Below the pieces are notes generated by a model, which saw only the letters and a program-made list of their open reading frames with translations, did no database searches and had not been told where the DNA came from. The translations under genes and the position numbers were made by a program. Below are positions 21,548 through 24,713 of a stretch of DNA of 24,713 nucleotides, in pieces. This stretch comes from Chloroflexota bacterium (lineage in GTDB: Bacteria; Chloroflexota; Anaerolineae; Anaerolineales; Villigracilaceae), in assembly GCA_016191985.1 (NCBI GenBank), contig JACPVB010000151.1, positions 1 through 24,713 on the forward strand, given 5' to 3'. The number at the start of each line of letters is the position of its first letter. Position 1 is the stretch's first letter.

Positions 21548-21943
21548 ATGAAAAAAGTTTTATTCTTATGCACAGGAAATTCCTGCCGTTCGCAAATGGC
21601 AGAGGCGATTGTCAATGCGCGCCTTGGCGATGTGTGGGAGGCCATCAGCGCGGGGACGAAACCTGCGGGGTATGTCCATCCCAAGGCGTTGGCCGCTCTG
21701 TCAGAAATTGGAATCAGGCACGAGGGCAGGTCGAAGCGGGCGGTTGAATTTCAGGATGTGGACTTCGATCTCGTCGTCACAGTCTGTGATTCGGCGGCTG
21801 AAGAATGTCCCATCTGGCTTGGGAAGGGAAAGCGTACGCATCACAGTTTTCCAGACCCGGCATTGACAGATGACATAAATGATTTTCGCAAAGTACGCGA
21901 TGATATTGAAAAAGTAATGCTTGAATTACTACAGGAGGCATGA
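21548..21943 (+). CDS. arsC: Thioredoxin-dependent arsenate reductase
   Basis: ArsC reduces arsenate to arsenite for export. The 131-residue protein has the low-molecular-weight phosphatase fold: P-loop C8-TGNSCR-S, C80 (VTVCD) and C87 (EECPIW). These match the three-cysteine relay of the S. aureus pI258 enzyme (10, 82, 89) with a constant offset of two, so it uses thioredoxin rather than glutaredoxin. HSFPDPA is also typical. GAGGAGA lies ahead of the start. The stop overlaps the ACR3 start region, coupling reduction and efflux. The small thioredoxin-fold protein upstream might assist it. Confidence 0.96.
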   Translation: MKKVLFLCTGNSCRSQMAEAIVNARLGDVWEAISAGTKPAGYVHPKALAALSEIGIRHEGRSKRAVEFQDVDFDLVVTVCDSAAEECPIWLGKGKRTHHSFPDPALTDDINDFRKVRDDIEKVMLELLQEA

Positions 21944-23064
21944 TGACAAAAGAGACACGCAAGGGGCTTTCCTTCCTCGACCGCTACCTGACCTTATGGA
22001 TTTTTCTTGCAATGGCAGTGGGCGTGGGCATTGGCTACTTCTTCACGTACCAGGTTGCCAGATTTAATTACCTCGTCTCGGTAGGGACGACCAACATCCC
22101 GATTGCGATTGGTTTGATCCTGATGATGTACCCGCCTTTGGCGAAAGTACATTATGACGAACTGGGAGATGTCTTCCGCAATTGGAAAATCCTCGGTCTT
22201 TCGCTGGTTCAGAACTGGGTGATCGGGCCTGTTTTGATGTTTGTGCTTGCCGTCGTCTTTTTACGCGGCTACCCCGAATACATGACGGGACTCATTCTCA
22301 TCGGTCTCGCGCGCTGTATTGCAATGGTGATCGTGTGGAATGAACTCGCCAAAGGCGACAACGAATATGCCGCGGGTCTGGTCGCGTTCAACAGCATCTT
22401 TCAGGTTTTATTCTACAGCGTGTATGCGTATGTGTTCATCACAGTTTTACCGACATGGTTCGGCATGACAGGCAATATCGTGAATATCACCATCGGTGAG
22501 ATTGCCAGGAGCGTTTTCATTTATTTGGGCATTCCGTTCATTGCGGGATTTCTCACGCGCCTTATCCTTGTGCGCGCCAAAGGCAGGGATTGGTATCACA
22601 AGGTTTTTGTCCCGAAGATCAGTCCGATGACGCTCATTGCCCTGCTCTTCACCATCATCGTCATGTTCTCGCTAAAGGGCGATGTGATCGTGGAACTGCC
22701 GCTTGATGTGGTGCGGATTGCCGTCCCGCTGCTGATCTACTTTGTGGTGATGTTCCTCGTTTCATTTTTCATGGGTAAACAAGTTGGAGCTGATTATTCC
22801 AAAACAACCACGCTTTCCTTTACCGCCGCCAGCAATAACTTTGAACTGGCAATTGCAGTTGCGGTAGCGGTCTTTGGCATCGGTTCCGGTGCGGCATTTG
22901 CGGCGGTCATCGGTCCATTGATCGAAGTGCCGGTGATGATCGGGCTGGTTAATGTGGCGTTCTTCTTCCAGAAAAAATATTTCAGCGGAGCAGTGGGGTC
23001 TTCACCTGAAATGCTCGCCGCAGCGCAGGAAGTTTGTCCACCGGATGAGCAGTTGGTAAAGTAA
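21943..23064 (+). CDS. acr3: ACR3-type arsenite efflux permease
   Basis: This pump exports arsenite. The protein is 373 residues with about ten membrane helices. Family landmarks include LILMMYPPLAKV, GLARCIAMVIVWN with the essential-type cysteine C125, LVAFNSIFQVLFY, and TAASNNFELAIAVAVAVFG with a conserved glutamate. There are two in-frame ATGs, 21940 and 21943; AGGAGG at 21933-21938 is only one base from the first and four from the second, so 21943 is likelier. The gene overlaps the arsC stop and is closed by a strong terminator, making it the last gene of the operon. Confidence 0.96.
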   Translation: MTKETRKGLSFLDRYLTLWIFLAMAVGVGIGYFFTYQVARFNYLVSVGTTNIPIAIGLILMMYPPLAKVHYDELGDVFRNWKILGLSLVQNWVIGPVLMFVLAVVFLRGYPEYMTGLILIGLARCIAMVIVWNELAKGDNEYAAGLVAFNSIFQVLFYSVYAYVFITVLPTWFGMTGNIVNITIGEIARSVFIYLGIPFIAGFLTRLILVRAKGRDWYHKVFVPKISPMTLIALLFTIIVMFSLKGDVIVELPLDVVRIAVPLLIYFVVMFLVSFFMGKQVGADYSKTTTLSFTAASNNFELAIAVAVAVFGIGSGAAFAAVIGPLIEVPVMIGLVNVAFFFQKKYFSGAVGSSPEMLAAAQEVCPPDEQLVK

Positions 23065-23099
23065 TAAAGCATCCCCGCCAAAAGCGGGGATGCTTTATT
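23063..23099 (+). terminator. Intrinsic terminator of the ars operon
   Basis: A perfect 16-bp stem has arms 23063-23078 (AATAAAGCATCCCCGC) and 23084-23099 with loop CAAAA, followed by TTTTA. It begins in the last two bases of the ACR3 stop codon. Confidence 0.93.
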
Positions 23100-23198
23100 T
23101 TAAAAATGTGTACTCAATTTTGTGAAAAGAAAAAGGCTGCATAGCCCATCGCGTTGAGCAATGAACGAGGAACTGACCGTCCGGATTTCAAACCAGGC

Positions 23199-23216
23199 AT
23201 AGGCAATTTTGCCTAT
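23199..23216. promoter_or_regulatory. Dyad upstream of the cupredoxin gene
   Basis: ATAGGCAA and TTGCCTAT pair perfectly around TT. It lies 170 bases before the cupredoxin lipoprotein, near AT-rich sequence (TATATA, 23229-23234) that could hold a -10 box. It may be an operator. I see nothing else nameable in 23100-23270. Confidence 0.4.
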
Positions 23217-23277
23217 ATCCTTATGCGATATATAGCTCTCCTGTTTTCATGATGGATTGCCTACAATTAAGAGCATA

Positions 23278-23357
23278 ATCAAGGCTTTCGCTTTCGCAAA
23301 GCCCGAAGTTTTATCATCCCAAAGGGGAGTCAACTTCGGTGGGTCAAAAGCCCTGAT
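23278..23357 (+). ncRNA. Candidate structured leader with competing helices
   Basis: A closing helix pairs ATCAAGGCTTT (23278-23288) with AAAGCCCTGAT (23347-23357) at 10 of 11 positions. Inside, CCGAAGTT (23303-23310) pairs with AACTTCGG (23332-23339), capped by TCCC/GGGA. The segment GGCTTT (23283-23288) can instead pair locally with AAAGCC (23298-23303), so the two folds exclude each other. The element ends 16 bases before AAGGAG of the cupredoxin gene. It matches no riboswitch class I can name. Chance folding is possible. Confidence 0.4.
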
Positions 23358-23384
23358 AAAAACTCAATGCCAAAAGGAGAAGAG

Positions 23385-23816
23385 ATGTTTGTGTTTAGAA
23401 AAATATTTATTGTTCTGGTTGTTGCGGGCCTGCTGTTAACCGCATGTGGCGGTCAGGCTGCCGGCCAGCCGGTTGAGGTCCAAATTACCCTGACTGAATT
23501 TGGGATTGTGTCATCGGTAACGGACTTCAAAACAGGCGTTCCCTATCATTTCGTCGTAACCAATGAAGGCACAGTCGAGCATGAGATCATGATCATGCCG
23601 CCATTGAAGGAAGATGCCATGGGCATGGCTATGGATATGGGGGAATTGGATGAAATGGCGTTAGCCATGATCGAAGCATCGGAACTGCCCGTTGGTGCAA
23701 CCGCCTCTTTTGACTATACCTTCACTGAGGCGGCACCCTCCGGCGCTCTTGAATTTGCCTGTCACACCCCGGGTCATTATGAAGCGGGCATGAAACTCCC
23801 GCTTACCGTCAAATAG
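23385..23816 (+). CDS. Methionine-rich cupredoxin lipoprotein
   Basis: The protein is 143 residues. A lipoprotein signal peptide ends in the lipobox LLTAC with C21 as the lipidated residue, so the protein is membrane-anchored and faces outward. The mature part is a cupredoxin: candidate type 1 copper ligands are H66 (VEHEIMI), C126, H131 and M136 (ACHTPGHYEAGM). A methionine-rich insertion follows H66, with eight methionines between residues 69 and 95, unlike plain electron-transfer cupredoxins and suggestive of Cu(I) binding. ATG 23385 has AAGGAG five bases upstream; ATG 23367 would spoil the signal peptide. It stands between the ars terminator and the DUF3105 gene. It could be an electron carrier or a copper-handling protein. 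Confidence 0.88.
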   Translation: MFVFRKIFIVLVVAGLLLTACGGQAAGQPVEVQITLTEFGIVSSVTDFKTGVPYHFVVTNEGTVEHEIMIMPPLKEDAMGMAMDMGELDEMALAMIEASELPVGATASFDYTFTEAAPSGALEFACHTPGHYEAGMKLPLTVK

Positions 23817-23844
23817 CAATAGCTGCTTGATCCTGATCTGAGAC

Positions 23845-23886
23845 TATAATATGCGAAGCAGGCGTCTATGTATGGACGCCTGCTTC
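23845..23886 (+). promoter_or_regulatory. -10 box followed by a 12-bp hairpin ahead of DUF3105
   Basis: TATAAT (23845-23850) is followed by a perfect hairpin, GAAGCAGGCGTC (23855-23866) against GACGCCTGCTTC (23875-23886), loop of eight. Transcripts from this box would start inside the hairpin's 5' arm or just before it. No good -35 is seen and no T-run follows. It may also act as a weak terminator for the cupredoxin gene. Confidence 0.5.
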
Positions 23887-23904
23887 AAGAATGATGGAGT
23901 GTTT

Positions 23905-24483
23905 ATGGGTACAAAAACGAAACGACAACAAATACAGGAACGCAATCGAAAACAGAAAATGACCGCCAAATTCATCTGGGGTGGGGTCGGCGTGGTTGTG
24001 CTCGCGGTCATTGGATTAATTGCCTGGCAGTTTGTGAAACCCGCAGCGGGAGAATCCATCCCTGTGATGGTAAGCTCCCCCCATATTCCCACCGATACCG
24101 ACCCGGGCACGTACAACTCCGACCCGCCGACTTCTGGTCCGCATTATTCTGAGGAAGCCGGGGCGGGATTCTATGATACGAATAACTACACCTATCCCGC
24201 CGCTTATCTCGTTCATAACCTGGAACATGGCTATGTGATTTTTTGGTACAACTGCGAACTCCTCGATGAGGCGGGTTGCACGAACTTGAAGGGACAAATT
24301 CAGTCCGTCATGGATGAGTTAGGCGGCGTAAAATTGATTGCCTATCCCTGGCCGTCCCTTGATGTTCCGCTTGTAATGACATCCTGGGGACGGTTGCAAA
24401 AATTTGAGTCCTTTGACGCGGAAGCCGCCAAAGCCTTCTATCGTGCCAATCTCAACCGCGCGCCAGAACCGGATGCGCCTTAA
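23905..24483 (+). CDS. DUF3105 membrane-anchored protein
   Basis: The protein is 192 residues with a basic N-terminus (KTKRQQIQERNRKQK), one membrane helix at about 23-43 and an extracytoplasmic domain. The domain shows the DUF3105 hallmarks PPTSGPHY (74-81) and HNLEHGYV (104-111), plus a possible disulfide between C117 and C125. The family has no established function; its conserved histidines suggest metal binding. ATG 23905 follows GGAG (23896-23899); earlier in-frame codons lie within the hairpin. It is next to the cupredoxin gene, so a shared role in extracytoplasmic metal or redox handling is possible but unproven. Confidence 0.9.
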   Translation: MGTKTKRQQIQERNRKQKMTAKFIWGGVGVVVLAVIGLIAWQFVKPAAGESIPVMVSSPHIPTDTDPGTYNSDPPTSGPHYSEEAGAGFYDTNNYTYPAAYLVHNLEHGYVIFWYNCELLDEAGCTNLKGQIQSVMDELGGVKLIAYPWPSLDVPLVMTSWGRLQKFESFDAEAAKAFYRANLNRAPEPDAP

Positions 24484-24640
24484 AAAATACCCTGGCAAAG
24501 AAGACGAACACGCACATCACCATTAAATCGCTTCTCTTCTTCTCGAACCGCTTGCTTCTGTTTATTGCATTCCCTTTCCCTGTCCGCTTGTTGTGATGGT
24601 TGATGATGGACAACTTTGCTTATTGGTTTAGCATGTACGT

Positions 24641-24687
24641 TTTCTCCCAAGTATCAAATCTCGAAATTCGAAACTCTTTGGGAGAAA
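24641..24687. repeat. 10-bp inverted repeat near the right end
   Basis: TTTCTCCCAA (24641-24650) and TTGGGAGAAA (24678-24687) pair perfectly around a 27-nt loop that contains two TCGAAA-type words. The flanking sequence 24484-24713 holds no recognisable gene. The role is unknown; no T-run is present. Confidence 0.5.
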
Positions 24688-24713
24688 GACGCTGCGTCAG
24701 ACGATAATTAACG

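Noticed and set aside
23278..23357. c-di-GMP-I riboswitch, because of GCAAAGCC
   Set aside because: The other conserved blocks of that class (GCACA...GCAAACC and the GGGTTGCC-like 3' part) are absent.

Overview
The window reads as a stretch of an anaerobic bacterial chromosome, most likely Chloroflexota (class Anaerolineae). This rests on gene content (a bacterial-type CODH/ACS with full-length AcsB, AcsV and a fused MetV-MetF, plus DUF3105 and DUF4386 proteins) and on intergenic repeats with a TGAGC...GTCGAAG core. No rRNA or other marker gene is present, so the assignment is an inference.

Region 1 (about 1-15,740, all + strand) is a Wood-Ljungdahl (reductive acetyl-CoA) cluster. It runs: 3' end of the CO dehydrogenase catalytic subunit, acsB, a double-domain KaiC/RAD55-like ATPase, a DUF4386-like membrane protein, a two-CBS-domain protein, acsD, acsC, acsV, acsE, a fused metV-metF gene, a GNAT acetyltransferase, a degenerate HdrC-like protein and an NAD(P)-dependent malic enzyme. 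It closes at a strong hairpin (15699-15735) shared with a convergent gene. Methylene-THF is reduced by MetVF. AcsE moves the methyl group from methyl-THF to the corrinoid protein AcsCD, which AcsV reactivates. AcsB joins the methyl group with CO made by CODH and with CoA, giving acetyl-CoA. Most spacers in the cluster carry a hairpin or half-hairpin built from 7- or 8-nt words, usually different words in each spacer but the same architecture, and in several the 3' arm abuts the Shine-Dalgarno of the next gene.

Region 2 (15,771-19,628) holds an NnrS-like membrane protein on the minus strand, a 390-nt intergenic stretch with a nested inverted repeat and a promoter, and a tight operon of a DUF2178-like membrane protein, a small XRE regulator, a DUF4386 protein and a zinc-independent medium-chain dehydrogenase/reductase.

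Region 3 (19,726-23,099) is an arsenic-resistance operon: arsR with a striking double operator, an ArsP/DUF318 permease, a small thioredoxin-fold disulfide protein, thioredoxin-type arsC and an ACR3 arsenite pump, ending at a perfect 16-bp terminator hairpin.

Region 4 (23,100-24,713) has a structured leader upstream of a methionine-rich cupredoxin lipoprotein, a DUF3105 membrane-anchored protein behind a 12-bp hairpin, and a gene-free right end. I saw no tRNA, rRNA, CRISPR array, transposase or integrase.
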